From Streptomyces antioxidans (lineage in GTDB: Bacteria > Actinomycetota > Actinomycetes > Streptomycetales > Streptomycetaceae), in contig NZ_LAKD02000032.1 in assembly GCF_000968685.2 (NCBI RefSeq), positions 163,968 to 227,967 of the forward strand: a stretch of DNA of 64,000 bases. The letters are read 5' to 3'. Position numbers and translations under genes: made by a program. Positions 23,771 to 31,950 of the stretch are shown here, piece by piece (within the stretch, counting starts at the first letter, position 1; each line of letters opens with the position of its first letter). The notes beneath the pieces are model-generated. The model did not search any database, had not been told where the DNA came from, and saw only the letters and a program-made list of their open reading frames with translations.

Positions 23771-24991
23771 ATGCGCATGCTGGTCGGCATGCACCCCCAT
23801 CAGGACGGCCCGCTGGCCCGGCTTCGGCGGGGCCATGAGGACTTGGTACTGGACCTGTTGCGCAAGCACGGTCCGCTCAGCCGGGCCGAACTGGGGCAGC
23901 ACAGCGGGCTCTCCCGGACGACCCTCAGCGATATCGTCGCCGGGCTGATCGAGACCGGCGCCGTGGTCGCCACCGCGCCCGGAGCGGCCCCGCGCAGGCG
24001 GGGGCGGCCGGTGGAGGCGCTGACCCTCAACCCCAGCGCGGGCCAGGCCATCGGCATCGACTTCGCCCGCCGGGCGGTGCATGTCTCCGCGGTCAACGTC
24101 GCCCACGAAGTGATCGGTTCGGCCAGTGAGCCGCACGATCCGGGGCTGCCCTGGGAGGAGCGGATCGCCCTGGCCGAGCGGCTGGTCGGCACGCTCGCCG
24201 ACGGCGCCCTCCGGCTGGACGCGCTGAACGCCATCGGCGTGGGTGTCGTCGGCCCGGTCGAGGACGCCGCCGCGGAGCCCGGCTCGGGACCCGGCACCGG
24301 GCCCGCGCGGCCCTGCCGCTCCGCCGATCTGCCCGCCCTGCTGCGCAAGCGTTTCGATGCCCCGGTACTGCTCGACAACAACACCCGTCTTGCCGCGCTC
24401 GCCGAGGCCACCTGGGGCGCCGCGGCGGGCGGTCAGGACGTGCTGTATCTCCGGCTGTCGCACGGTGTGGGCGGCGGTCTCGTGGTGGCCGGTGCCCTGC
24501 ACCGCGGGGCGTACGGCCTGTCCGGCGAGTTCGGGCATATCGCGGTCGAGTCGGGCGACGGACGATGTTCGTGCGGCGCCACCGGCTGCCTGGAGACGGT
24601 GGCCTCGGTGGGTGCCGTGCTCGCCGCCTACCGCCGCGCGGGCGGCCACGCGGACGGCCTGGCCGCGCTCCTCGGGGCGCTGGAGGCCGGCGATCCGGTG
24701 GCGCTGCGCACGCTCGAGGCGGCCGGCACCCATATCGGCACCGTGCTGGCGGCGGTGTGCAACGCGGTCGGCCCCGGGGTGATCGTGCTCGGTGGTGAGC
24801 TCGCCGCGGCGGGCCCACCGCTCTTCGAGCCGGTCGAACGGGCGCTGCGCGCGCACATCATGCCGATCTCACGGGACCGTGTGGACCTGAGGCCGGCGGC
24901 GCTCGGCGAGACCGGTGGCGCCCTGGGCGGTATCGCCCTTGTCCTGCGTGAATCCCCCCTGCTCAGCCAGTACCCGGCCCGTCCGGGCTGA
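23771..24991 (+). CDS. ROK-family transcriptional repressor
   Basis: Residues about 20-85 form a MarR-like winged helix (RRGHEDLVLDLLRKHGPLSRAELGQHSGLSRTTLSDIVAGLIETG), followed by a ROK sugar-kinase-like domain. The zinc motif HIAVESGDGRCSCGATGCLE (CxCGxxGCxE) is intact. The N-terminal ATP loop is degenerate (GIDFARRAVHVS), consistent with a sugar-sensing repressor rather than a kinase. A second ATG (MHPHQDG, 23789) may be the real start, since TTGACG at 23753 and the palindrome CATGCGCATG at 23770-23779 crowd the first. It probably controls the importer-sulfatase operon in response to a carbohydrate or phosphorylated sugar. Confidence 0.88.
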   Translation: MRMLVGMHPHQDGPLARLRRGHEDLVLDLLRKHGPLSRAELGQHSGLSRTTLSDIVAGLIETGAVVATAPGAAPRRRGRPVEALTLNPSAGQAIGIDFARRAVHVSAVNVAHEVIGSASEPHDPGLPWEERIALAERLVGTLADGALRLDALNAIGVGVVGPVEDAAAEPGSGPGTGPARPCRSADLPALLRKRFDAPVLLDNNTRLAALAEATWGAAAGGQDVLYLRLSHGVGGGLVVAGALHRGAYGLSGEFGHIAVESGDGRCSCGATGCLETVASVGAVLAAYRRAGGHADGLAALLGALEAGDPVALRTLEAAGTHIGTVLAAVCNAVGPGVIVLGGELAAAGPPLFEPVERALRAHIMPISRDRVDLRPAALGETGGALGGIALVLRESPLLSQYPARPG

Positions 24992-24992
24992 T

Positions 24993-25012
24993 CCGGCCCG
25001 GTCCCGGGCCGG
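24993..25012 (+). promoter_or_regulatory. hairpin immediately upstream of a leader ORF ribosome site
   Basis: A perfect 9-bp stem (24993-25001 with 25004-25012, 2-nt loop) begins two bases after the ROK stop and ends right at an AGAGGAGA ribosome site. It may weaken read-through from the regulator gene into the transporter genes or modulate translation of the leader peptide. Confidence 0.5.
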
Positions 25013-25024
25013 AGAGGAGAACCC

Positions 25025-25048
25025 ATGTACCCCGCGAGGCGTCCATGA
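25025..25048 (+). CDS. seven-codon leader peptide coupled to the ABC permease gene
   Basis: An ATG with a strong AGAGGAGA site opens the frame MYPARRP, whose TGA overlaps the permease ATG (ATGA). The permease start has no good ribosome site of its own, so its translation should depend on ribosomes finishing this mini-ORF. It resembles short regulatory uORFs, though the peptide has no cysteine run or the RRH motif of the well-known Streptomyces sulfur-gene leader peptides. Confidence 0.5.
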   Translation: MYPARRP

Positions 25049-25854
25049 CGGTGGTCACCGCGCCCGAGAAGACCCCCACGACACCAAAGGCGCCACGCGG
25101 CGCGCGACACACCGTCCACCCCCTCGTGTTCAATCTGATCGCCCTCGTCCTGGCCATCGCCCTCTGGGCGCTGACCGCCGCGGCGGGGCTCGCGGACATC
25201 CCCGGACCGCTCTCCGTGAGCTCCCGGGCCCGCGAACTGCTCTCCGACGGAACCCTCACCGAGGACGCGCTGGCCAGCCTCCAGCGGGTGCTCCTGGGGT
25301 TCGCGCTCGGCACCGTGGTCGCCGTGCCGGTGGGCTTCCTGATGGGCTGGTATCCGGTGGCCCGGGGCCTGCTGGAGCCGTACGTCCAGTTCTTCCGTAC
25401 GATCCCGCCACTCGCGCTGATCCCACTGGTGATCGTGTTGATGGGCATCGGCGAGACACCGAAGATCTTCGTCATCTTCCTGGCGGCGTTCATGTCCTGC
25501 GTGGTGGCCGCCTTCCAGGGAGTGACCGGTGTGGACCGGACGCTGATCGACGCGGCGCGGGTGCTCGGCGCCTCGGACCGCACCGTCTTCCTCAAGGTGG
25601 TCATCCCGGCGTCCACGCCGTTCATCCTGGTGGGCATGCGCATCGGGCTCGGCGCGGCCTGGGCGACCGTGGTGGCGGCCGAGATGATCGGCGCCCAGAA
25701 GGGTCTCGGCTTCGAGATGGTCCACGCCCAGACCTACTACGACGTACCCACGATCTTCGTGGGCCTCATCACCATCGGCGTCATCGGCCTGGTCATGGAC
25801 CGGCTGTTGCTGCTGGCCGAACACCGTCTCACCGCGTGGCAGGAGCGTCGATGA
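25045..25854 (+). CDS. ABC transporter permease, SsuC/TauC/NitT-type
   Basis: The 269-residue polytopic protein has about six helices. The cytoplasmic loop IDAARVLGASDRTVFLKVVIPASTPFI is the EAA-type loop that docks with the ATPase, and FFRTIPPLALIPLVIVLMGIGETPK is characteristic of the sulfonate, taurine and nitrate importer class. It forms the membrane channel with the next two gene products. Its stop overlaps the ATPase start as ATGA, and its start overlaps the leader peptide stop. Members of this class import organosulfonates, sulfate esters, thiamine precursors or nitrate. The adjoining sulfatase favours an organosulfur or sulfate-ester ligand. Confidence 0.9.
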   Translation: MTVVTAPEKTPTTPKAPRGARHTVHPLVFNLIALVLAIALWALTAAAGLADIPGPLSVSSRARELLSDGTLTEDALASLQRVLLGFALGTVVAVPVGFLMGWYPVARGLLEPYVQFFRTIPPLALIPLVIVLMGIGETPKIFVIFLAAFMSCVVAAFQGVTGVDRTLIDAARVLGASDRTVFLKVVIPASTPFILVGMRIGLGAAWATVVAAEMIGAQKGLGFEMVHAQTYYDVPTIFVGLITIGVIGLVMDRLLLLAEHRLTAWQERR

Positions 25855-26630
25855 GCCCCAAGATCTCCTTCCGGGACGTGGTCAAGACCTACCCGCTGAA
25901 GAGCACCACCTTCACCGCCCTCGGCCAGGTCTCGCTGGACATCGGGGACCGCGAGTTCGTGGCGGTCGTCGGCCCGTCCGGCTGCGGCAAGTCCACCCTG
26001 CTGTCGATGGTGGCCGGACTGGTGGAGCCCACCTCCGGCACGGTCACGGTGGACGGCGCGCCCGTCACCGGGCCGGGGCCGGACCGTGGGGTGATCTTCC
26101 AGCAGTACGCGCTGTTCCCGTGGCTGACGGTGCGCGGCAACGTCGAGTTCGGGCTGAAGCTGGCACACGTACCCGCGGAGGAGCGCCGACGCCGCGCCGA
26201 CCACGCCATCGAGCTGGTCGGGCTCGACGACTTCGCCGACGCCCTGCCCAAGACCCTCTCCGGGGGGATGAAACAGCGCTGCGCCATCGCCCGGGCCTAC
26301 GCCGTGGACCCCGAAGTCCTGCTGATGGACGAGCCGTTCGGGGCGCTGGACGCGCTGACCCGGGTGCAGTTGCAGGACCAGCTGCTGGACACCTGGACTC
26401 AGGAGCGGCGCACCGTCCTGTTCATCACCCATGACGTCGACGAGGCGGTGTACCTGGCCCAGCGGGTGGTGGTGATGGCCGCCAGGCCCGGGCGGATCCA
26501 CCGGGTCATCGATGTGGACCTCCCCTATCCGCGGACCGAGGAGATCCGGCTCTCCGCGGAGTTCGCGCGCATCCGCAATGACGTCTGGACCCACGTCTAC
26601 CACCAGTCACCGGCCGGCTCCGCCGTCTGA
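25851..26630 (+). CDS. ABC transporter ATP-binding protein, SsuB/TauB-type
   Basis: The 259-residue nucleotide-binding subunit has all motifs: Walker A GPSGCGKST, Q loop FQQYALFPWLTV, signature LSGGMKQR, Walker B VLLMDEPFGALD and the H loop ITHD. The AALFPWLTV/PYPRTEEIRLSAEF pattern is typical of the nitrate/sulfonate/taurine branch. It powers import by the permease encoded just upstream and is translationally coupled to it. The substrate-binding lipoprotein gene follows after 59 bases. Confidence 0.92.
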   Translation: MSPKISFRDVVKTYPLKSTTFTALGQVSLDIGDREFVAVVGPSGCGKSTLLSMVAGLVEPTSGTVTVDGAPVTGPGPDRGVIFQQYALFPWLTVRGNVEFGLKLAHVPAEERRRRADHAIELVGLDDFADALPKTLSGGMKQRCAIARAYAVDPEVLLMDEPFGALDALTRVQLQDQLLDTWTQERRTVLFITHDVDEAVYLAQRVVVMAARPGRIHRVIDVDLPYPRTEEIRLSAEFARIRNDVWTHVYHQSPAGSAV

Positions 26631-26689
26631 CCCCAACTCCCCAACCCCACTCACTTCTTCACTTACTTCTCCGAGAGGACTCACCCGCG

Positions 26690-27670
26690 ATGAGGATGAG
26701 CCGACGCGACTTCATGATCTCACTCTCCGCGACCGGGGCGGCACTTTCGGTGGCGGCCTGTTCGTCCTCCGGCAGCGGCGGCGGCTCCTCGGTCAGGTTC
26801 GGCTATATCGCCGACTACAACGGAGCGAGCCTGCTGGCCATAGCCGAGGAGCGGGGCCTGTGGAAGAAGCACGGACTGAGCGCCGAGCCCAAGGTGTTCG
26901 TCAACGGCCCGGTCCAGATCCAGGCCCTGCGCACCGGCAATCTCGACTACGGCTACATCGGCCCTGGCGCCCTGTGGCTGCCCGCCTCCGGCAAGGCCAC
27001 CATCGTGGCCATCGACACCCTCACCTACGCCGACCGGGTCATCGCCAGGCCCGGTATCACCTCGATCCGGGGCCTGAGGGGCAAGAAGGTCGGCGTCCCC
27101 GAGGGCACTTCCGGTGAGATGGCGCTCAATCTGGCGCTGCAGAAGGCCGGGATGACGATGAAGGACATCTCGAAGGTGGTGATGGACGCGCCCACCGTCG
27201 TCTCCGCGTTCTCCTCCGGGCAGATCGACGGCGCGGGGATCTGGTATCCGCTCATCGACACCATCAAGGAGAAGGTGCCGGGGATGAGGGAGGTGGCGAG
27301 CACCGAGGACCTGCCGGGCTCCTCCTTCCCCACCGCGTTCGTCTCCGCTGCCAAGGCGAAGCCGGAGCGCGACCAGAAGGTGGTGAAGGTCCTCCAGGAG
27401 GCCAATGACTGGCGGGCCGCCCACGCCGAGGAGTCCATCGCGCTGGCCGCGAAGCTGCTGAAGGCCGATGAGGCGAAGGTCGCGGCGGACGCGAAGCATG
27501 TGAAGACGATGACGACCGCCGAGCTGGTGGCCAGGACCGAGGACGGCACCGTCGGGAAGTGGCTGGACGGCATGAGCCAGTTCTTCGTCAGGACCGGGCA
27601 GCTGACGAAGTCCCCCGACCCGGCCACGTTCTACGCCGGTGACCTCTACACCAAGGCGGCCGCCCGATGA
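26690..27670 (+). CDS. ABC substrate-binding lipoprotein, SsuA/ThiY-like
   Basis: The N-terminus MRMSRRDFMIS is a twin-arginine signal running into a lipobox (SVAAC) and a Gly/Ser linker, so the protein is exported folded and lipid-anchored. The mature part is a type II periplasmic-binding fold of the SsuA/TauA/NMT1 class: VRFGYIADYNGASLLAIAEERGLWKKHGL, VQIQALRTGNLDYGYIGPGA, and ITSIRGLRGKKVGVPEGTSGEMAL. It captures the ligand for the permease/ATPase pair. Its stop overlaps the sulfatase start as ATGA, linking uptake directly to desulfation. Confidence 0.9.
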   Translation: MRMSRRDFMISLSATGAALSVAACSSSGSGGGSSVRFGYIADYNGASLLAIAEERGLWKKHGLSAEPKVFVNGPVQIQALRTGNLDYGYIGPGALWLPASGKATIVAIDTLTYADRVIARPGITSIRGLRGKKVGVPEGTSGEMALNLALQKAGMTMKDISKVVMDAPTVVSAFSSGQIDGAGIWYPLIDTIKEKVPGMREVASTEDLPGSSFPTAFVSAAKAKPERDQKVVKVLQEANDWRAAHAEESIALAAKLLKADEAKVAADAKHVKTMTTAELVARTEDGTVGKWLDGMSQFFVRTGQLTKSPDPATFYAGDLYTKAAAR

Positions 27671-29133
27671 ACCTGCTGTTCCTGATGACCGATCAGCACC
27701 GCGTCGACACCCTCGGCTGTTACGGCAATCCGCATGTGGCCACACCGAACCTCGACCGGCTGGCGGCCACCGGCACCCGCTTCGACCGCTTCTACACCCC
27801 CACCGCCATCTGCACTCCGGCCCGCGCCAGCCTGCTCACCGGGCAGGCGCCGTTCCGCCACCGGCTGCTGGCCAACTACGAGCGCAACGTCGGCTATCTG
27901 GAGGATCTGCGCGAGGACGCGTTCACCTTCCCCGGCGCCCTGGCCGAGCGCGACTACCAGCTCGGACTGGTCGGCAAGTGGCATGTCGGCACCCGTCGCA
28001 ACGCCGCCTCGTACGGCTTCGACGGGCCCGATCTGCCCGGCTGGCACAACCCCGTCGACCACCCGGACTACGCGGCGTACCTGAAGGAGCGCGGCCTGCC
28101 GCCGTACCGGATATCCGATCCGATCCGCGGCACCACGCCCAACGGCAATCCGGGCAATCTGCTGGCGGCGCGGCTGCACCAGCCGGTGGAGGCCACCTTC
28201 GAGCACTATCTGGCCACCCGCGCCATCGAGCAGCTGGAGCGCTACGCCGCGGACGGGCGGCCGTTCTTCCTGGCCACCCACTTCTTCGGGCCGCATCTGC
28301 CGTATCTGCTGCCCGACGCGTACTTCGACCGCTACGACCCCGGTCTGGTGGAGCTGCCCGCCTCGATCGCCGAGACCTTCGAGGGAAAACCACCGGTACA
28401 GCGCAACTACAGCGCCCACTGGACCTTCGACACCATCCCGATCGAGGTTTCCACCAAGCTGATCGCGGTCTACTGGGGCTATGTCACGCTGATCGACGAG
28501 CAGATCGGGCGCATCCTCACCCGGCTCGACGAGCTCGGGCTCGCCGATGACACCTCGGTGTTCTTCACCGCCGACCACGGCGAGTTCACCGGCGCCCACC
28601 GGCTGCACGACAAGGGCCCGGCGATGTACGAGGACATCTACCGCATCCCCGGCATCATCCGGATCCCAGGGGCGGCCCCACAGGTGCGCCAGGAGTTCGT
28701 CAGCCTCACCGACTGCACCGCCACCATCCTGGACCTCGCGGGCTGCGACACCTCACCGGCGGTGGACAGCCGCAGCCTGGTGCCGCTGGTGCGGGGCGAA
28801 CATCCGCGGTGGCCGGCCGAGCTGCTCGCCGAGTTCCACGGCCACCACTTCCCGTATCCGCAGCGGATGATCCGGGACGAGCGCCACAAGCTCATCGTCA
28901 ACCCCGAGTCGGTCAACGAGCTGTACGACCTGGATACCGACCCGCACGAGCTGACCAACCGCTATGACCACCCCGAGCTGCTGCCCGTGCGCCGCCGTCT
29001 GACGCGCCGCCTGTACGACCTGCTGCGGGAGCGCGGCGACAACTTCTACCACTGGATGACCCCGATGTTCGACATCGGCGACCTGGACCACGACCCGAGC
29101 CTGAGCTCCTTCGAGCCGGAAGGGACCGCGTAG
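27667..29133 (+). CDS. cytoplasmic formylglycine-dependent type I sulfatase
   Basis: The 488-residue alkaline-phosphatase-superfamily sulfatase has N-terminal metal ligands in FLMTDQHRVD and the activation motif C49-T-P-A-R53, within TAICTPARASLLTG, where Cys becomes formylglycine. GLVGKWHVG and FFTADHGEFTGAH complete the active site. There is no signal peptide, so it acts inside the cell on an imported sulfate ester, consistent with coupling to the binding-protein gene. The FGE gene at the head of the operon should activate it. Similarity is to choline-, aryl- and glycan-sulfatases, and the substrate cannot be fixed. The GH43 gene begins at the very next base after its stop. Confidence 0.92.
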   Translation: MNLLFLMTDQHRVDTLGCYGNPHVATPNLDRLAATGTRFDRFYTPTAICTPARASLLTGQAPFRHRLLANYERNVGYLEDLREDAFTFPGALAERDYQLGLVGKWHVGTRRNAASYGFDGPDLPGWHNPVDHPDYAAYLKERGLPPYRISDPIRGTTPNGNPGNLLAARLHQPVEATFEHYLATRAIEQLERYAADGRPFFLATHFFGPHLPYLLPDAYFDRYDPGLVELPASIAETFEGKPPVQRNYSAHWTFDTIPIEVSTKLIAVYWGYVTLIDEQIGRILTRLDELGLADDTSVFFTADHGEFTGAHRLHDKGPAMYEDIYRIPGIIRIPGAAPQVRQEFVSLTDCTATILDLAGCDTSPAVDSRSLVPLVRGEHPRWPAELLAEFHGHHFPYPQRMIRDERHKLIVNPESVNELYDLDTDPHELTNRYDHPELLPVRRRLTRRLYDLLRERGDNFYHWMTPMFDIGDLDHDPSLSSFEPEGTA

Positions 29134-31509
29134 ATGAGACGACGCCGCAGCCGGAGCGCCCGGCACCGCCCCGGCACCCTCGTCGCCGCGCTGCTGTGCA
29201 CACTGCTGGCCGGGCTGTTGCCCGCGGCCCGTTCGACGGCCGCCGCACATCCGGCGGCGGAGCGCACCACCACGGCCCACCGGGCGACCACCTACCGCAA
29301 CCCCCTCACGGCCGGAGTGGTCGACACCTTCCCCGACCCGGTGATGGTCCGGGGCAAGGACGGCGTGTGGTACGCGTACGGCACCCAGAACCCGGTGTTC
29401 CAGGGCAAGGGCGAGGACGGTGAGCGGATGCTGCCGATCCTCCGCTCGGCCGACCTGGCGCACTGGGAGTACGCCGGGGAGGTCTTCACCCCGGAGACCA
29501 AACCCGCCTGGCACAAGGGCGCCCGGCTGTGGGCCCCCGACATCCGCTATGTGGACGGCCACTACAACCTCTTCTACTCGGTGTCCTCGGAGAACACCGT
29601 CGGAGTGGCGACCGCGCCCACCCCCACCGGACCCTGGACCGACCGCGGAGCCGTACTGCCCTCGCCGAGCGGCTGCGCCACCGGCAACATCGACCAGGCG
29701 CAGTTCACGGACGAGGGCGGTCAGCCGTATCTGTACTGGGGCAGCTACGACACGATCTGCGTGGCGAAGATGAACGCCGCCCGCACCCGTATCGAGGGCG
29801 CGGTGACCGAAGTGGCGCAGGGCCGCCGGATGGAGGGCGGATTCGTCGTCCGGCGCGGTGGCCACTACTACCTGTTCTACTCCGACGCGGGCTGCTGTGA
29901 CGGCGCCTACAGCGGCTACCAGGTCAAGGTCGGCCGGGCGACCAGCCCGACCGGCCCGTTCGTGGACGACGGGGGCGTTCCGCTGACGGTCGCCACCAGC
30001 AAGGGCGGCGTGGTGCTCACCGCGAACGGCAACGGCTGGATCGGCCCCGGGCACAACGCCCTGCAGACCGATCTGTCCGGCCAGGACTGGCTCGTCTACC
30101 ACGCCATCTCCTCCGGCGACCCGGATCTCAAACCGGCCGCGGGCGGCACGCTGAAGCTGTCCAAGCGCCCGATGCTGATGGACCGGCTAGACTGGATCGA
30201 CGGCTGGCCGGTGGCACGGGCCGGGGCCGGGGCCGGGGCCTCCCGGGGCGCCCAGCGGGCCCCGGTGGCCTCCTGGGCGGCGGGCGGCACCTTCAACGAC
30301 GGCTCGCTGAAGGGGTGGCACGGCGGTGGCGGCTGGAGGGTCGGCCATGAGCGGGACGCCCGTGGCTTCGTCACACCGCGCGGGAATCCCACCGGCGCCG
30401 CCCAGCTGGTCTCGGACCGGTCCGCCCCGGCTGCCCGGCGCGCCGAAGCCGATCTGCGGGTCACCTCGGCCACCGGCGCGGCCGGGCTGCTGGTCCGGTA
30501 CACCGGCCCGGGCGATGCCGTGGTGGCGTGGCTGGACCGGCGGCGCGGCGCACTGGTGACGGACGTACGGGTGGACGGCCGCAGCCGTGGCATCCGTACG
30601 ACCCCGCTGCCGCCCGACTTCGCCTGGGACACCTGGCACAACGTGGCCGCGGAGATCCGCGGCACCCGGATGACCGTGGAGGTGAGCGCGGACCGGCTGC
30701 GGGACGCGGTGGCCACCCAGGAGCGGCCGCTGCCCGCGGCGGCGGTGCGCTCCGGCAAGGTCGGCGTGGCCGCCCGGGGCGCCGGTGCGGCGGCGGACAA
30801 CGTGGGGGCCGCGGCGCTCCACACACCGGTCACCCGCCGCGTCCCCGAGCGGGTGCCGGGTCCGCCGCTGCCCGCCTACAGCGATGAGTTCGACACCGCC
30901 ACCGTCCCCGGCACCACCGCGGATTCGCCGTGGTCCTGGGTGCGCGGACCGGCGTCCGGGGTCGCGGTGTCCGGTGGCGCCCTGTCCTGGCCCACTGAGG
31001 ATGCCGAGCTCCAGCTCGGCACCAATACGGCGTCGGTGCTGACCCGGGCCGCTCCCCCGGGCGACTACACGGTCGAGACCAGGCTCCGGTTCGCTCCGGG
31101 GCGCACCAATCAGCAGGCCGGGCTGGTGCTGTACGGGACCGACGACCGCTACTACAAGCTGGTGCACGCGGTGCTCCCGGTGAGCCACACGGACGGGAAG
31201 GTCACGCACGTCACCGAGTTCGCGAAGGAGGGCGAGCGTCCCACCACCACACCGCCGACACCGGTGGCCTACGGGCCGATGTTCGGCGGCCCGCCCGCGG
31301 ACACGCTGTGGATGCGGCTGTCGTACCACGCCGACACCGCGCGGGACGAGACCGAGGTGCGCGCCGCCACCAGCACGGACGGTGTGCGTTGGGTCCACAC
31401 CGGCGTCTGGACCCTGCCGGCGCTCGGCAAGCTCAGGATCGGTCTGATCGCGCAGAACACCGCGGGCGCGCTCGCGCGCTTCGACTATCTGCGCACCTAC
31501 CGCGGCTGA
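29134..31509 (+). CDS. secreted multi-domain GH43 glycoside hydrolase
   Basis: The ATG abuts the sulfatase stop. A signal peptide with Arg-rich start ends near STAAA. Residues about 50-360 are a five-bladed GH43 domain: general-base Asp in DTFPDPVM, WAPDIRYVDGHYNLFYS with the modulating Asp, and the acid Glu in RRMEGGFVVRRGGHYYLFYSD. Two beta-sandwich modules follow: about 385-570 (3-keto-disaccharide/LamG-like) and 585-790 (DUF1349/GH43_C-like, starting YSDEFDTATVPG). GH43 enzymes are usually arabinanases, arabinofuranosidases or beta-xylosidases. It should release sugars outside the cell. Its place in the sulfatase operon suggests a sulfated arabinose- or xylose-containing glycan, which is inference. 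Confidence 0.88.
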   Translation: MRRRRSRSARHRPGTLVAALLCTLLAGLLPAARSTAAAHPAAERTTTAHRATTYRNPLTAGVVDTFPDPVMVRGKDGVWYAYGTQNPVFQGKGEDGERMLPILRSADLAHWEYAGEVFTPETKPAWHKGARLWAPDIRYVDGHYNLFYSVSSENTVGVATAPTPTGPWTDRGAVLPSPSGCATGNIDQAQFTDEGGQPYLYWGSYDTICVAKMNAARTRIEGAVTEVAQGRRMEGGFVVRRGGHYYLFYSDAGCCDGAYSGYQVKVGRATSPTGPFVDDGGVPLTVATSKGGVVLTANGNGWIGPGHNALQTDLSGQDWLVYHAISSGDPDLKPAAGGTLKLSKRPMLMDRLDWIDGWPVARAGAGAGASRGAQRAPVASWAAGGTFNDGSLKGWHGGGGWRVGHERDARGFVTPRGNPTGAAQLVSDRSAPAARRAEADLRVTSATGAAGLLVRYTGPGDAVVAWLDRRRGALVTDVRVDGRSRGIRTTPLPPDFAWDTWHNVAAEIRGTRMTVEVSADRLRDAVATQERPLPAAAVRSGKVGVAARGAGAAADNVGAAALHTPVTRRVPERVPGPPLPAYSDEFDTATVPGTTADSPWSWVRGPASGVAVSGGALSWPTEDAELQLGTNTASVLTRAAPPGDYTVETRLRFAPGRTNQQAGLVLYGTDDRYYKLVHAVLPVSHTDGKVTHVTEFAKEGERPTTTPPTPVAYGPMFGGPPADTLWMRLSYHADTARDETEVRAATSTDGVRWVHTGVWTLPALGKLRIGLIAQNTAGALARFDYLRTYRG

Positions 31510-31517
31510 CCCGCCAA

Positions 31518-31568
31518 GTGGCCCCCGTCCTATGCTGATCACCGTTGTTGGGGCGAGACGGGGGCCAC
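31518..31568 (+). terminator. 12-bp stem-loop after the GH43 gene
   Basis: GTGGCCCCCGTC (31518-31529) and its exact complement (31557-31568) flank a 27-base loop. It lies between the GH43 stop and the zinc-ribbon gene. It could terminate the operon; a TATGCT in the loop may also be a -10 element for the next gene. Confidence 0.45.
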
Positions 31569-31594
31569 GTCGGTGGCCGGAAAGGTGAGAGAGC

Positions 31595-31828
31595 GTGGCC
31601 AAGCCTGTACGTGCGGCTATCGGGGGTGTGTGGATCACCTGTGTGTTCTGCAAGGGCGGCCTCTTCCGGGATCGTGAGGTGAAGCTCAACAGCACCGGTA
31701 TGGAGCTGTTCAACTTCGCCTGGGCCAACGAGTCGGCCATCGGGCTGATCTGCTGGAACTGCGGCTATGTACACCTTTTCGCCAACAAGGACGTCGAGCT
31801 GTACAAGGTGCGGAAGGACGAGTTCTAG
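31595..31828 (+). CDS. small zinc-ribbon-like protein (77 aa)
   Basis: The GTG start follows AAGGTGAGAGAG. The protein has two CxxC pairs, C16/C19 (CVFC) and C53/C56 (CWNC), spaced like a zinc ribbon, with hydrophobic strands between (MELFNFAWANESAIGLI). It has no signal peptide. The size and basic start suggest a nucleic-acid or protein-binding adaptor. I do not recognise a named family. It sits between the two glycan operons, with its own possible promoter, and may be an unrelated conserved gene rather than part of the pathway. Confidence 0.75.
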   Translation: MAKPVRAAIGGVWITCVFCKGGLFRDREVKLNSTGMELFNFAWANESAIGLICWNCGYVHLFANKDVELYKVRKDEF

Positions 31829-31881
31829 CCAGGCCCACCGATGGTCGCCCGAGGTCATGGCAAAAGTTGCTGCGCGGGATC

Positions 31882-31897
31882 TTTACATCGATGTAAA
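31882..31897. promoter_or_regulatory. perfect 16-bp LacI-type operator
   Basis: TTTACATCGATGTAAA is a perfect palindrome with a central CG step, the usual architecture of LacI/GalR-family operators, and is strikingly AT-rich for this genome. It lies 53 bases upstream of the GH2 start. The LacI-family gene at the other end of this operon is the natural candidate to bind it. Confidence 0.75.
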
Positions 31898-31950
31898 CCG
31901 GTGATGGCATACCCCTGCCCGGCCGAATCCCCCGCCCTCCCGGAGATCCC

